NCBI GenBank assembly: GCA_019637435.1
Contig: JAHBVO010000002.1
Coordinates: forward strand, 783,519-847,518
Direction: 5' to 3'
DNA from: Candidatus Obscuribacterales bacterium
GTDB lineage: Bacteria > Cyanobacteriota > Vampirovibrionia > Obscuribacterales > Obscuribacteraceae
DNA: 64,000 nucleotides
In this document: in pieces, positions 44,874 to 55,400 of the stretch
How the letters are laid out: each line of letters begins with the position of its first letter
Position numbering within the stretch: position 1 is the stretch's first letter
Made by a program: the position numbers and the translations under genes
The notes under the pieces: model-generated
What the model was told of the DNA's origin: nothing
What the model saw: only the letters and a program-made list of their open reading frames with translations
The model's database searches: none

Positions 44874-45623
44874 TTAGCGAAGGTAGTGAGCGCGTTGCGC
44901 GTAGGGATGAGGCCTTCCCTTGAAGACATTGTAGTCAAACGTAAACTGCACATCGACGTCTTCGGGACTTCCCTTCGGGAGTGGCGGGAATGGCGCAGCT
45001 ATTTCCACGGCCTTCAGTGCCGCCGCATCTAAGCCGGGAGAAGCTGATTTCTCAATCTTATTTGCCAACAGTCGCCCATTTCGATCGATTTTGAATCTGA
45101 CAGTGACACGTTTGCTTTCAGTTCCTTTAGGTGGATGCCAATACTGCTTAATTCGTCGCTGTACTTCTGTCATGAACGGCTTAAACTTATCGTTTGGCAA
45201 CTCAGTTGTTGTTTTCGAACCGAAGGTCAAGGTTAAGGATTCGCGGGCTTTGTGTTGATCGGCAAGAGCCTTGTTAATTCGCGAGACTGCCGATTCAAGT
45301 TCGGTATTGGAGTGATTTTTTTTTGCCAACTCATCAATATCGGCGAGTGCCTGAGTGTAAGGTTTAATACCTGCTCCAAGTTTTTCCAGCTCAGTGATTT
45401 TATCTACAATCTTTTTCCGTTCCACTTCAAAGTTAAAGTTCTTCAGTGACGTCTCTTCCGCTGTATCGAGAGTGCGGGCAGTCGAGCTGTCTGCGATACA
45501 TCTGCGCACGTTGTCGTTTGGATGCGCCGATTGCTGCGCTTTAGGCGCGTCTGATTGCGCGACTGCTGATGGCAGGCTCGCGAAGACGAGCAGTGCTAGG
45601 GCTGGGACTAAATATGCTTTCAT
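44874..45623 (-). CDS. Exported protein with TonB C-terminal domain
   Basis: 249 residues. A signal peptide (1-22, ending in SAVAQ) is followed by a coiled helical region (about 55-130) and a TonB/TolA C-terminal domain (about 145-235): MTEVQRRIKQYWHPP, VTVRFKIDRNGRLLANKIEK, SPGLDAAALKAVEIAAPFPP. Such domains contact outer-membrane receptors. It lacks the Pro-rich membrane span of classical TonB, so it is probably a periplasmic relative. Convergent with the M48 gene. Confidence 0.85.
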   Translation of the reverse strand: MKAYLVPALALLVFASLPSAVAQSDAPKAQQSAHPNDNVRRCIADSSTARTLDTAEETSLKNFNFEVERKKIVDKITELEKLGAGIKPYTQALADIDELAKKNHSNTELESAVSRINKALADQHKARESLTLTFGSKTTTELPNDKFKPFMTEVQRRIKQYWHPPKGTESKRVTVRFKIDRNGRLLANKIEKSASPGLDAAALKAVEIAAPFPPLPKGSPEDVDVQFTFDYNVFKGRPHPYAQRAHYLR

Positions 45624-45670
45624 AATTTCGCTTCTCAGTTGTGCAGTCCGCTAGTGCGAAAAGTGCTGTT

Positions 45671-46831
45671 CTAATCAGTTCTCCGAATCGGCTCCGCTTT
45701 TACATTTTTCTCTGCGTCAGTATCAAAGGTGCTATCCGCGCCCGGGTGATTGCCAGTTGTTTTCGGACTGCTGCCAGCCACCATCTCGGACGCTCGCGTT
45801 TCCATCTCATCAGCTGCCCGCGTCTTGCCCATTTTCTTGAGCAGCTTGGCATAATTCCCAGTAATCACGCCACGCGCGCGCCGGCTCACATCGTCGCTCT
45901 TCTTCGCAAGCGACAAACATTGCCGGTACTCTTTCTCCGCATCCGAATATTTGCCCATCAGTTTATGAATGCGCGCCAGCTCGCTCAGAGTCACGATGTA
46001 GTCGTAGTGGTGTTCCGTCAAATTGCGTTGAATGATTTTTAGCGCGGTGCGATAGAGCGCTTCTGATTCAATCAAACGTTCCTGACCGCTGTGCACAAGC
46101 GCGAGATCGCCGAGTAGAAACGCGAGCTGCAGCTTGTCCGGATCCGTATCATCCAGGCGGTCATACATCGACTCCCGCATCTTGAGCTCTTTTCGAATGA
46201 TCTGTTCGGCATCTGCAAATTTGCCTTGCTTGTAATAAATGCGCGTCAAACGATCCACAACCTGCACGAGTTCGTGACCTTTGCGCGTTGAGCGTTCATT
46301 CAGATTTTTCAAAGTTTTCAAATAAACCTTTACGGCTCTGTCGTCTTCACCCTCGCTCATCAAATGATCGGCCTCGCGGATCATCGGCTCGACTGGTTTA
46401 AACGGCGCATGCCGCGGCAGCGGTTTCATTCGATATTTGGGTTCAACGTGCGTGTTTGTAATCGGCAAAATCAATTCATGCACATCTTTTTCATTTAGAT
46501 TTTTGCCCAGTTTTTTTGCCACTTCTTTGAGTTTTGAAACCGTTTCAATCCGCCTGGGGTCAGTCTCTTTGAATGCGCTCGAGTGTTCGACGGCGGCTTC
46601 TAAAAGTAGTAGCTGTTTTTCAAAATCGCGTGAGCGTTCTGCGACTTTTGCTTCGTCCATAAACGCTTGCCAGGCTACAGCGCTACCCGGTGTTTCCCAC
46701 AGCCAGCCGTCTCGCTGACGTTTCAAGTAGGTCAAATAGCTGCCGCCGGTCTCCCCTTTGGTCGCTGCGTCGGCATGCGACGCAAGGAGCGAAACCGATA
46801 AAAATGCAACGGTGAAATAGCGCAATCTCAA
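45671..46831 (-). CDS. Exported TPR-repeat protein
   Basis: 386 residues. A signal peptide (1-23, ending in ADAAT). Three or more TPR units of the kinesin-light-chain type lie between about 150 and 340 (RLTRIYYKQGKFADAEQIIR, LLGDLALVHSGQERLIESEA, LSELARIHKLMGKYSDAEKE). It is 48 bp upstream of the TonB-domain gene on the same strand, so they are likely co-transcribed. Confidence 0.85.
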   Translation of the reverse strand: MRLRYFTVAFLSVSLLASHADAATKGETGGSYLTYLKRQRDGWLWETPGSAVAWQAFMDEAKVAERSRDFEKQLLLLEAAVEHSSAFKETDPRRIETVSKLKEVAKKLGKNLNEKDVHELILPITNTHVEPKYRMKPLPRHAPFKPVEPMIREADHLMSEGEDDRAVKVYLKTLKNLNERSTRKGHELVQVVDRLTRIYYKQGKFADAEQIIRKELKMRESMYDRLDDTDPDKLQLAFLLGDLALVHSGQERLIESEALYRTALKIIQRNLTEHHYDYIVTLSELARIHKLMGKYSDAEKEYRQCLSLAKKSDDVSRRARGVITGNYAKLLKKMGKTRAADEMETRASEMVAGSSPKTTGNHPGADSTFDTDAEKNVKAEPIRRTD

Positions 46832-47026
46832 TGTTTGATCTCAAAATCCGATGCCGCGTGGGAATTTTGCATACCTAAGGAGATTTTGGCAAACCAAGTC
46901 GGAAATCCGGCGACCATCGGATTCTCCCATAGATGGGACCTGCTGACAATGCTTAAGCTTCATCTTTCAAGAATGTGATACTGTAGCCCTCCATTCGCAT
47001 CCCGCCATCCGTATCGGAGCACCATC

Positions 47027-48250
47027 ATGTCTAAAACATCCACGCTAGTCGATCCGCTAAATCCGCTCACGCCGGAGTTTTTGCAAGACCCTTATCCGAC
47101 GTATCGCCAGCTTCGCGAAGAGGCGCCAATATTCTGGAGCGACAAAAGCAAATACTGGTTGATCACCCGCTACGAGGATGTTCACTCGATTCTCAAAGAC
47201 ATGAGTTATGAAAAACAGCTTCAACGCTGGAAGCAAGTAAATCCGATGGTGAAGATGATTCCGGAAGTTTCGAAGCTGATGGGAACGCGTGCAAAGTGGA
47301 TGCTCAATATGAATCCGCCCGATCACACGCGTTTGCGTGGTCTGGTCAATCGCGCGTTCACGCCGAAAATGGTGAACGAAATGCGCCCCCACATTCAAGA
47401 AATCGCCGACTACATCATTGACCGGCTGCAGGACAAAGAAGAATTCGATCTGGTCGCCGATTTTGCGTTCCCGTTGCCGGTCGTTGTCATCGCTGAGATG
47501 CTCGGTGTTCCGCGCGAAGATCGCGAGCAGTTCAAATTGTGGTCGCACGCTTTGACCGACACTCTCGAGCCGGAACCGAACATCGAGAAGATGAAGCAGG
47601 CTAACAAAGCCACCGAAGAGCTTTACGAATATCTGCGCCCGCTCGTATCCGAGCGCCGGAAGAATCCGAAGAACGACTTGATCACCGCCCTTGCAGCCGC
47701 CGAGGAAGAAGGCAAAAAGCTGACCGAAGACGAACTGCTCGCGAATTGCGTTTTGATTCTGGTTGCCGGGCACGAAACGACGGTCAATCTCATCGGCAAT
47801 GCCGTCCGCACTTTGTTGCAACACCAGGACCAGCTCGACTTGCTCAAAGCGAATCCGGACCTAATTGGTAGTGCGATAGGAGAGGTATTGCGTTTCGAAT
47901 CGCCTGTACAAACAACGCGCAGATTGGCGGGAGAAACCCTCGAGCTAAACGGCACGAAGATAAACGAAGGCGACATGCTTGTTCTCCTCCTAGGTGCAGC
48001 GAACCGCGATCCGGCCCAATATGAGAACCCGGATACATTTGATATTCAACGCGATACTAAGAAACACATGGCCTACGGACATGGAATCCATCACTGTCTG
48101 GGGTCGTCCCTCGCCGATGCAGAGGCACAGATCGCGGTCGGAACCCTTTTCAAACGCCTTCCGAACTTGCGATTGCTTGATCAAAAGATTGAGATTCGCA
48201 CACCGTTCGCCCTTCGCGGAGCAAAGAAACTGATGGTGGCGCCCAAGTAA
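47027..48250 (+). CDS. Cytochrome P450
   Basis: 407 residues, typical for soluble bacterial P450s. Motifs: the I-helix LILVAGHETTVNLIGNA (oxygen-activating Thr), the ExxR helix (IGEVLRFESPVQTTRR), and the heme loop YGHGIHHCLGSSLADAEA with the thiolate Cys357 (first residue Tyr in place of Phe). A monooxygenase acting on unknown substrate; ferredoxin and reductase are not encoded nearby. The sequence resembles CYP107-like enzymes of secondary metabolism. A terminator follows. Confidence 0.95.
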   Translation: MSKTSTLVDPLNPLTPEFLQDPYPTYRQLREEAPIFWSDKSKYWLITRYEDVHSILKDMSYEKQLQRWKQVNPMVKMIPEVSKLMGTRAKWMLNMNPPDHTRLRGLVNRAFTPKMVNEMRPHIQEIADYIIDRLQDKEEFDLVADFAFPLPVVVIAEMLGVPREDREQFKLWSHALTDTLEPEPNIEKMKQANKATEELYEYLRPLVSERRKNPKNDLITALAAAEEEGKKLTEDELLANCVLILVAGHETTVNLIGNAVRTLLQHQDQLDLLKANPDLIGSAIGEVLRFESPVQTTRRLAGETLELNGTKINEGDMLVLLLGAANRDPAQYENPDTFDIQRDTKKHMAYGHGIHHCLGSSLADAEAQIAVGTLFKRLPNLRLLDQKIEIRTPFALRGAKKLMVAPK

Positions 48251-48282
48251 ACGCGGGCGCCAGCAAAATAAAACGCTGCATT

Positions 48283-48306
48283 GCGCCACCAGTAGGGCGC
48301 TTTATG
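48283..48306 (+). terminator. Terminator hairpin behind the P450 gene
   Basis: GCGCC and GGCGC flank a loop of about 8 bases, followed by TTTATGTTTC. Good position 33 bp after the stop. Confidence 0.65.
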
Positions 48307-48387
48307 TTTCTCTTGACATCAAGCTCGGACGGACCTAAACTGTCAGGTTAAGTACGATCCGTTCTATTACCACGCAAAGCACTGTAT

Positions 48388-49146
48388 ATGAAAACAAGCC
48401 TGTTTATAATCGGCTTGCTGTTTTGTCTGAACTTTTCAGGCGCACCAGCGAGCGCGCAGCAGAACACTGGGATGGTAACTCCAGCAGCGAACATGGCTGC
48501 ACCATATGCGGTGCCATCTCAGGCTTCGCTCGGCGCTGCTCCGGTGCAAATGCAGATGCCACCGCCCGCGTATGGAGGCGACCCATCACAGGTATACCAG
48601 GGACAGCCTCCGCAGTTCCAACAGTGGGGACCGCCGACACAGAACTTCGCCATGCAGCCGCTAGGATACGGTATGCCGCAGGGTTCCGGTGCCCCGAACT
48701 ATGTGACACCTTCCGGTGGTGACTGGACACAGGGTTACCCTGTCTCTACAGGAGTTTCAGCACAGGCTCCGCAACAGATTCAAAACGGAAACCCCTCCCA
48801 GGGGGCACCCGGTCCTGACCCGGGCATGATGCAATCGCCAACTCGCATGAGTGCATATGAGCAGCAAGAAGCCGCGATCCGCGAGGCGCAGATGAGCGAG
48901 CAATTAGACGAAGTTCGTCAACAGAAGGAGATGGACGAAGGTTTCCGCCACGGCGTTCTGGCTGAGCTCGATGATAACTCGAAGTCCAGCGGCTCCTCCG
49001 GCGGATTCAATGGCGACCAAACCAAATTGAAATCCGGAGTTGCTAAAACAAAAAGTGCACTGAAGACCGGCATGCGGTGGTGTGCACCGACTGCATCGTA
49101 CATAGGTACGTTCTTCATCTTCCGCGGTATGACCGGCGGATTCTAG
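48388..49146 (+). CDS. Exported Pro/Gln-rich protein of unknown function
   Basis: 252 residues. A signal peptide (1-23, ending in ASAQQ). Residues 25-150 are a disordered Pro/Gln/Gly/Met-rich stretch; residues 160-185 form a charged helix (YEQQEAAIREAQMSEQLDEV), then a Ser/Gly linker and a final hydrophobic part (TASYIGTFFIFRGMTGGF). Its stop codon overlaps the stop of the convergent gene at 49143. Confidence 0.75.
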   Translation: MKTSLFIIGLLFCLNFSGAPASAQQNTGMVTPAANMAAPYAVPSQASLGAAPVQMQMPPPAYGGDPSQVYQGQPPQFQQWGPPTQNFAMQPLGYGMPQGSGAPNYVTPSGGDWTQGYPVSTGVSAQAPQQIQNGNPSQGAPGPDPGMMQSPTRMSAYEQQEAAIREAQMSEQLDEVRQQKEMDEGFRHGVLAELDDNSKSSGSSGGFNGDQTKLKSGVAKTKSALKTGMRWCAPTASYIGTFFIFRGMTGGF

Positions 49147-49973
49147 TCGTTGAGCGAGAGCACCAGATTTGGTGTCGGTATGTGGTGGTCTGCGCGCATC
49201 GGGACTATCGCGGTGCCTACTACGAAGAACTCGATGACGTTGGTACTCCAACTGTAGTTGCCCTCGTGAATGTCGACACCGACAATGCCCTCGGCTTGCA
49301 GATGCTCTGCTTCGGTTTGCATGCGTTCCATCGCGAGTTCGCGGGCATCGTAGAGCCCTTGCGTGAAATTCATCATCTCGACGTTTTGTCCAATGTTCTT
49401 GAACCACTGCCCGACGGTTTGGTGCGCAATGTGATAAACACAATTGCCCATCACCATTCCAACTGGGCGATATCCCGATTGCAGCAATGTCCAGAAGTCT
49501 TGACCCGACAAATCGGAGGTGAATGCCTTACCATCAACGGTTCGGAAGTTCTTTCTCTGCTCCGGATCTTTGTGATGCACGGCTGTTCCGATCGCCACAA
49601 ATTCTGCGAGGTCGGATGCCCACGACATGTGTTTCACTTTTAAACGCACGCCAACAATTCCATCAGCTCCGAGTTCTTGCGCTTCTTCCTGCATCCGCGA
49701 CATCGCCAATTCGCGAGCGTGATACAGCGCTTCGGTGAGCACCGTCATCTCTTCGTTTTTCGTCCAGCGCGCTTGCTGAAATCCAATGTGGTAAATGGAG
49801 CTACCGACTACCAGTCCCGACGGTTCAAATCCGGCTTCTTTGATGAGCAGAAATTCGTTGACCGACAAGTCGCTGGTAAACAGCTTGCGATGCCCATCCT
49901 CGCCTCGCATTTCTCTTAATCGCTGCTTTGCGTGCTCCGGTAATTCGAAATGCTCCTGGTCGTTGTCCGGCAT
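49143..49973 (-). CDS. Protein with two YbjQ (UPF0145)-like domains
   Basis: 276 residues from the ATG at 49973, which has a very strong GGAGAGGAT upstream. Two domains of the YbjQ/heavy-metal-binding family repeat: TEALYHARELAMSRMQEEAQELGADGIVGVRL and the second TQGLYDARELAMERMQ with AEGIVGVDI. Each is preceded by a similar GF/GY-P-G-MVxGSSIYHIG strand region. YbjQ forms pentamers of unknown function. Third gene of a minus-strand operon with the paralogue at 50056. Confidence 0.88.
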   Translation of the reverse strand: MPDNDQEHFELPEHAKQRLREMRGEDGHRKLFTSDLSVNEFLLIKEAGFEPSGLVVGSSIYHIGFQQARWTKNEEMTVLTEALYHARELAMSRMQEEAQELGADGIVGVRLKVKHMSWASDLAEFVAIGTAVHHKDPEQRKNFRTVDGKAFTSDLSGQDFWTLLQSGYRPVGMVMGNCVYHIAHQTVGQWFKNIGQNVEMMNFTQGLYDARELAMERMQTEAEHLQAEGIVGVDIHEGNYSWSTNVIEFFVVGTAIVPMRADHHIPTPNLVLSLND

Positions 49974-50055
49974 ATCCTCTCCTCTCCCTCTCTCTACAAA
50001 AATTCGTTCAATTGCTATCAAGCCGTTTCAAATATCGGCTGTCTCATATCAACCA

Positions 50056-51165
50056 TCAATCTATCGACACGCTGTCATCATCATCGTCAAATTCAATGTC
50101 ATCGTCGGCGCCGAAAGCGTCAGATAGGAAATCATCCTTTTCGAACTTGAACCATTCGCCGCCACGCAGACTTAAACACAGTTTCGGTTTTTCAATCGGT
50201 TTATCGTGGTCGGGAATTTTGGAGATGGATGTTCCAGTTGCGACAAAGTGGACTACCGGATCGTGGAACGTTTTGTTCATTGACATGTACTCCACTGTTT
50301 GCATATCGTAGCTGAAGCTCATGCTGACTAAACCATCTGCGCTCACTGCCATCGCATTTGATGTCAGTCGTTCCATCGCTAATGTGCGCGCGTCATAGAA
50401 TCCTTGAGTGAACAAGCCGATCTCCTGGTTCTGGCGACTGCGCCCTTTCATGAAATCAACAAGCGTTGGATCGATGATTTGTCTAGTTTCCGGATCGCAC
50501 TTTATGTAATAAGAGCAGACGCCAAACGCTAACTCGCGCGGAAGGTATCCGGCGTTGTACAACTGCCAGAACTCCTGTCCGTGCAGGTCGCTGGTGAATA
50601 CGCCTTTGCCTGTGTAATTCGGCAAACGAATCGCTGTCCCCATGGCGGTGAACTCTGTCATTCGAGTTGCCCAGTTGAAGTGTGATGACTTTACGCGAAC
50701 GCCGATCACACCATGCGCGCCCATTGCGTGCGCTTCCATCAACATTCGATCGACAGCTGTTTGTCTCGCTTTGAGTTGTGCTTCGGTAATTTGAACAAGC
50801 TCGCCTGTGTGGTTTTGCAAACTGCCACCACTGCTGAGATATTTGTCGTGATTGTACTCAGACTGTCGCAGACCAAAAGTTCGTCCAACGAGACCGAACA
50901 AGCTGATGTTGTAGAAGCATGAGCCCATCACTTGCCCGATCGTCTGAAAACCGGCTTCTCTGCAGAGCAGATATTCGCGGACACTTAAGTCGGATGAGAA
51001 AAAGTTTTTACCGAGCGCCATCTCACGGTCGATTCGTTCTTTGGCTCGCGGGAAGATTTCTCCACGTTCCAACGCGCGCACCGCTTCACCTTGAACCCGC
51101 GCCATCTCTTCGTCTCGACGCTTGCCCTCGGTATAGTTATTGAAAATCTTTTTGATGAAATCCAT
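50056..51165 (-). CDS. Larger paralogue with two YbjQ-like domains
   Basis: 369 residues from the ATG at 51165; a GTG two codons earlier overlaps the upstream stop, so translation is probably coupled. After a charged N-terminal helix, two YbjQ-like domains follow: KARQTAVDRMLMEAHAMGA with HGVIGVRV, and TQGFYDARTLAMERLTSNA. The SSDLSVREYLLCREAGF and SDLHGQEFWQLYNAGY segments correspond to segments of the gene at 49143. It ends in an acidic tail (FDDDDD). Confidence 0.88.
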   Translation of the reverse strand: MDFIKKIFNNYTEGKRRDEEMARVQGEAVRALERGEIFPRAKERIDREMALGKNFFSSDLSVREYLLCREAGFQTIGQVMGSCFYNISLFGLVGRTFGLRQSEYNHDKYLSSGGSLQNHTGELVQITEAQLKARQTAVDRMLMEAHAMGAHGVIGVRVKSSHFNWATRMTEFTAMGTAIRLPNYTGKGVFTSDLHGQEFWQLYNAGYLPRELAFGVCSYYIKCDPETRQIIDPTLVDFMKGRSRQNQEIGLFTQGFYDARTLAMERLTSNAMAVSADGLVSMSFSYDMQTVEYMSMNKTFHDPVVHFVATGTSISKIPDHDKPIEKPKLCLSLRGGEWFKFEKDDFLSDAFGADDDIEFDDDDDSVSID

Positions 51166-51167
51166 CG

Positions 51168-51572
51168 TCACCCGCTCACAAATTTGTCGAGTGCGTTTCG
51201 AGTCTGCGCATTTTTATCGGCAGTTTTTACAAGCTCCTTTAGAACATCGTCGATGCATTGCTCCATCGAAATGTCGTTGGTTTTCAAGCCTACGCCTTTA
51301 ACGAGTTTTTTTGCACGGGCGTTTACCGTGCCGTGTTTCTCGCGGACGATGATGAATTCCCAATCGTCGAAACGAACAGTCAATTCGCTCACCGGTCGCT
51401 TTCCGAACAGACCGCTACGCGAAACCTTCGTCCCGCCGGCATAAGATGACTCGAGCATCTTCGCTAGATACTCGAGTAAATCTCCTGAAGCACCGTGATC
51501 CGCTTTCAATTTAGCGGCGAGTACTTCGAATTGCATTGCTGCATCAAGTTTGTTTAAGTCTTCGTCGGCCAT
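51168..51572 (-). CDS. Small protein of unknown function, first gene of the YbjQ operon
   Basis: 134 residues from the ATG at 51572 (a longer frame begins at 51602). Helical N-terminus (MQFEVLAAKLKADHGASGDL), a beta part (PVSELTVRFDDWEFIIVREK) and a C-terminal helix. Its stop codon overlaps the start region of the next gene. No family recognised. Confidence 0.7.
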   Translation of the reverse strand: MADEDLNKLDAAMQFEVLAAKLKADHGASGDLLEYLAKMLESSYAGGTKVSRSGLFGKRPVSELTVRFDDWEFIIVREKHGTVNARAKKLVKGVGLKTNDISMEQCIDDVLKELVKTADKNAQTRNALDKFVSG

Positions 51573-51742
51573 AATGCTTTCTCGAACGTTCTGCAACCGC
51601 ATTGCGATGCCAACGTTCTGATGGATCTAAGTGGATTCCGTGCAGAATTATGCGGACGTGCAAAATCGTGCAGACACATTAGACCACAACAGCATGTTTA
51701 TTTCCTTAGATAGCCGACGCTCGGCCGATTCGTCCTCTCCCT

Positions 51743-52402
51743 CTAGACGACTTCGGAGTAGCTCATCATTCGAAAGGGAGGCTCCTGGCTGGAGAACCTG
51801 CGCAGCTTGGCAAGGAACGATGGTTCTACATTGCAGACGCCATATTCGCAGTGAGGCGAGATTTCGTGAATCTCTGCGGATGTCTCGACAACTCTTTCGA
51901 GCATCGCCTTCTCTTCGTTGGACAGTGGTTCCGCTGAGTGGACAACCGGTTGATGTCCGTTCGATCCAAGAGCAGCAGACAGAACGCGGACCGCGATCAG
52001 CGGATCTAGCCATACTGAGCCGTCTTCAACAGTTTTGATGGCAAGTTCGAGTCGTTTTGCGCTCAAGCCGGTTTTCAAAATATATCCTTCCGCACCAGCA
52101 CGGAATGATTTGAATAGATCGTCGTTGTTGTCGTGCGCCGTTAACATGATGGCTCGAATGTCGGGATTAGCCTGCCTAATTTGTTTGACCATCTCGATAC
52201 CGTCGATGCCCGGCAAACCGATGTCAGCCAGAACAAGCTCGGGTCTAGTCAAACGCACGCTTGCAACGGCAAGCTCTCCTGTCGCGGCGTCGCCAACGAC
52301 GTCGAAATAGCGCACCTTCATTAACATCGCTTTGACCATCTGTCTGGTCAAATCATTGTCTTCGACGATGAAAATTCGGGTCTTCTTAATGGACTTACTC
52401 AT
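51743..52402 (-). CDS. Response regulator with degenerate C-terminal region
   Basis: 219 residues. The receiver domain (1-125) has FIVEDND (acidic pair), LVLADIGLPGIDG with the phospho-acceptor Asp60, MLTAHD and the Lys of YILKTG, so it is complete. The arrangement is that of NarL/LuxR-type regulators, but after PLSNEEKAMLERV the usual helix-turn-helix is not recognisable; the remaining 50 residues are unlike it. It lies 41 bp behind the hybrid kinase gene and is probably its partner. Confidence 0.88.
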   Translation of the reverse strand: MSKSIKKTRIFIVEDNDLTRQMVKAMLMKVRYFDVVGDAATGELAVASVRLTRPELVLADIGLPGIDGIEMVKQIRQANPDIRAIMLTAHDNNDDLFKSFRAGAEGYILKTGLSAKRLELAIKTVEDGSVWLDPLIAVRVLSAALGSNGHQPVVHSAEPLSNEEKAMLERVVETSAEIHEISPHCEYGVCNVEPSFLAKLRRFSSQEPPFRMMSYSEVV

Positions 52403-52443
52403 GTCAATCCTCCAGACTGAGTGACGTTTTCACAATTTGTGTT

Positions 52444-55400
52444 CTACAGATTTTTTATGGAAGTTTCTGCCGCGCTGAAGGTTTTCTTCAGGTCGGTCAA
52501 AAGCGTCTCCGCATTCGACCAGTCCGCGGTCTCGGCACTCTCCTCGATACCACGGCACAAATCGACCATGGATGTGATGTGTATGGTTGCGCACATGCCT
52601 TTCAGCTCGTGAGCAGCGTCTTTTGCCGCCTCAAAACGTTTGCCGCCAATTGCGGTTTCCAGTCTCGATAATAAAGACGGCGTCATTGACGCGAAAAGGT
52701 TTAGAAACTTCTTCGCTGACTGCGGTCCGAATGTTGATTCAAGCGCACTGTAGTCAAACAGAGTCGAGATATCTATATCGTTCGCAGTATCGGCAGGCTT
52801 GTTACGCCGTCGCGAATGATGCACCATTGGCGATACCATATCCGTGCTCTCCGAGAGGTCCATTTTGCGATCGGTTCCACCGAGCATCAAATCGACCTCC
52901 GATAAAGCCTCTTCAGGACTCATGCTTAATGCTCCATACCGTCCACCGCCCGCGCAGGCTGCTTTGCGATTCACTTCGAATGCGCGCAGATTCTCCGGCG
53001 ACCCTGCAGCTGTAATAGCATCATCCAGCATGTCCTCTGCCGGACGCGAAAGGAGGTCGTTGCGATTGCGCAGTTTTCGGCTGCCGCCGATGCCCAGCAT
53101 TCGTCGGTCAGCGTCAAGAGCTTCGTCATCTTCCGTTGGAGTCATGTCTATATCTCCTGTACCTGCGATCGTCCGAGCGACCGGAGTTCCAGTGACGTTC
53201 ATACGTGATAGCGCCGCTGGTGCTATCTGCGAGTTCGTTTTTTGCAAACGTGAAGCGGGATTTTGAGCCGCCTTGTTTCCCTTTATGTCCGCAGCCTCTG
53301 CAGCGGAATGTTCAGATTTTGCCGCTACCTGATTTGGAGCAGGCAAACTCATCGCAGGAAGATCGACGTCTGTTGTTTTTGCCGCAACCGTTTTGTGACC
53401 GCTGTCAGATTTTATATCCATCCGCGCATTTGAAACCGATTCTTCCGCCGCGGCAACTGTGTGCGCGGAATCGACGGTACAGGGGGCAGCTCCCGCATTG
53501 GACAGAATTCCGGCATCGGATACATCACCCGGGCCATCCAGCAGTTTGTCGCCGACCTCGAATGCGTCAGAGTCTGGAATTGTGCCGGAATAAGCTTCGC
53601 CGGCTGCTGCGTTTAAGTTAGCCAACACTGATTTGGTTTCGGCCGCGTCACCACTTGCTGGTGGTGCCGCGAGGAGCGGCGCATCCTGCGCCGGTTCACT
53701 AACTCTCGTCAGGTCCGCGGATTTCTCATCGTCGACGGCACTCATATCGAATGCTTGCATCGATGGTGCTGGTTTGAATTGATTCGGTGATGCTATTGGC
53801 GGTGGCACTGCAATCGGCTGCACCCAGTGAGTTTTGCGCTGCTGTGTAGCAGACAATTCTTCTTCCGTGACCGGAGTCTGCAGAGAATCGTCCCCACTCT
53901 CGCTAGCCGGAACCTTCTTCGTCTGCGCATTTCTTAACGAATCGACTTTCAACGCTTCGGCGTCGGCCTTAGTCATCGCAGGTAGAGACTGATACGTAAC
54001 TTCCTTATGCGACTCTCGATATCCGAGCCACCGCTGGACAACCTCGCGCAATCTATTGATCGTCACCGGCTTGCTTACGTAGTCATCCATGCCGGCTTGC
54101 AAGCAGTTCTCCCGGTCGCCTTCCATTGCATGAGCGGTCATCGCGATAATTGGAACGTGGTCGCCGGACTGTTTTTCTCGCTGGCGAATCGACATTGTCG
54201 CCTCGAATCCATCCATGTCCGGCATCTGACAATCCATTAATATAAGTTGGCAATTCGGATCGTTGGATGCATCTAACGCCATCCTGCCGTTTGAAACAAC
54301 ATGCGCGTTGAAGCCCAGCTCTTCGAGGAGTAAAACAGCCACTTCCTGATTTACTATGTTGTCTTCGGCAACCAGAACGAATTTTGTTGATGGCGGTTCT
54401 CTGCGTGTGTTTAATTCCAATGTATCGAGTTGGCTTGATACCGCCCGTGGTTCAAATAAAGACAGAAGGCTATTGAATAGCGATGATTGTTTGATCGGTC
54501 GCGTGATTGTTCCATCAAATCCTGATTGAACAGCGTTCTCTGATTGACCGATATCGTCTATACTCAAAAGCAAGAGTATTTTTGTATCGGCTACCATTGA
54601 GGTTTCGCGTAGCTGGTGAACGAACTCGTACGGATCCGCGTCGGGTAAGTCCGAGTTAAGCAGCACAACCTGATACGGGTCCTTTTCCTTAATTGAATGA
54701 GCCACCGCCAGCGATGCTTCTTCTGCGTGAGTCGCGAACGCAGGGCGAAGTCCCCAGCTCTCTACATATGATTCTGCAATTGTGGCCTCGTGCTCCGGAA
54801 GCCCAACCATCAGAATACGCACCGACTCCAAACTGGTCGCAACGATCACCTGCTCTTCTCTTTGTGCCACGCGCGTGAAAGGAATCGTGAATGAGAAAGT
54901 TGAACCCTTGCCGGCTTCGCTCTCGACGCGGATGCTGCCGCCCATGAGCTCGACGAGGCGTTTCGATATAGTCAAACCAAGCCCTGTGCCACCAACCTTA
55001 CGCGTCGAAGATCCATCGACCTGCGTGAATGGTGTGAACAACACCTTCAAGCCGTCACTCGAGATACCAATTCCGGTATCAGTTACCGAGAACGTTATTA
55101 CAGCAGCGTCTTCTGTTTCAGACTCAACTTCTGCTTGAACAAGTATTCGACCTTGTTCTGTAAACTTAATTGCATTACTTATAAGATTCAGCAGTACCTG
55201 CTTCAGTCGTTGCGAATCGCCGCGCACCCACTTCGGAATATCGGGAGAGAGGAAGGTTGTCAGCGATACCTGCTTCTCGCGCGCCTTATCAGCTAGTAAG
55301 TCAGCTGAACTCTCAACCGTAGCAATCAAATCGAAATCGCTTGCTTCCAGGTCAAGGCGACCAGCCTCGATCTTCGAAAAGACCAGAATGTCATCGATTA

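Noticed and set aside
52587..53621. Long plus-strand frames opposite the hybrid kinase linker
   Set aside because: They are shadows of the low-complexity linker in the 1492-codon kinase gene.
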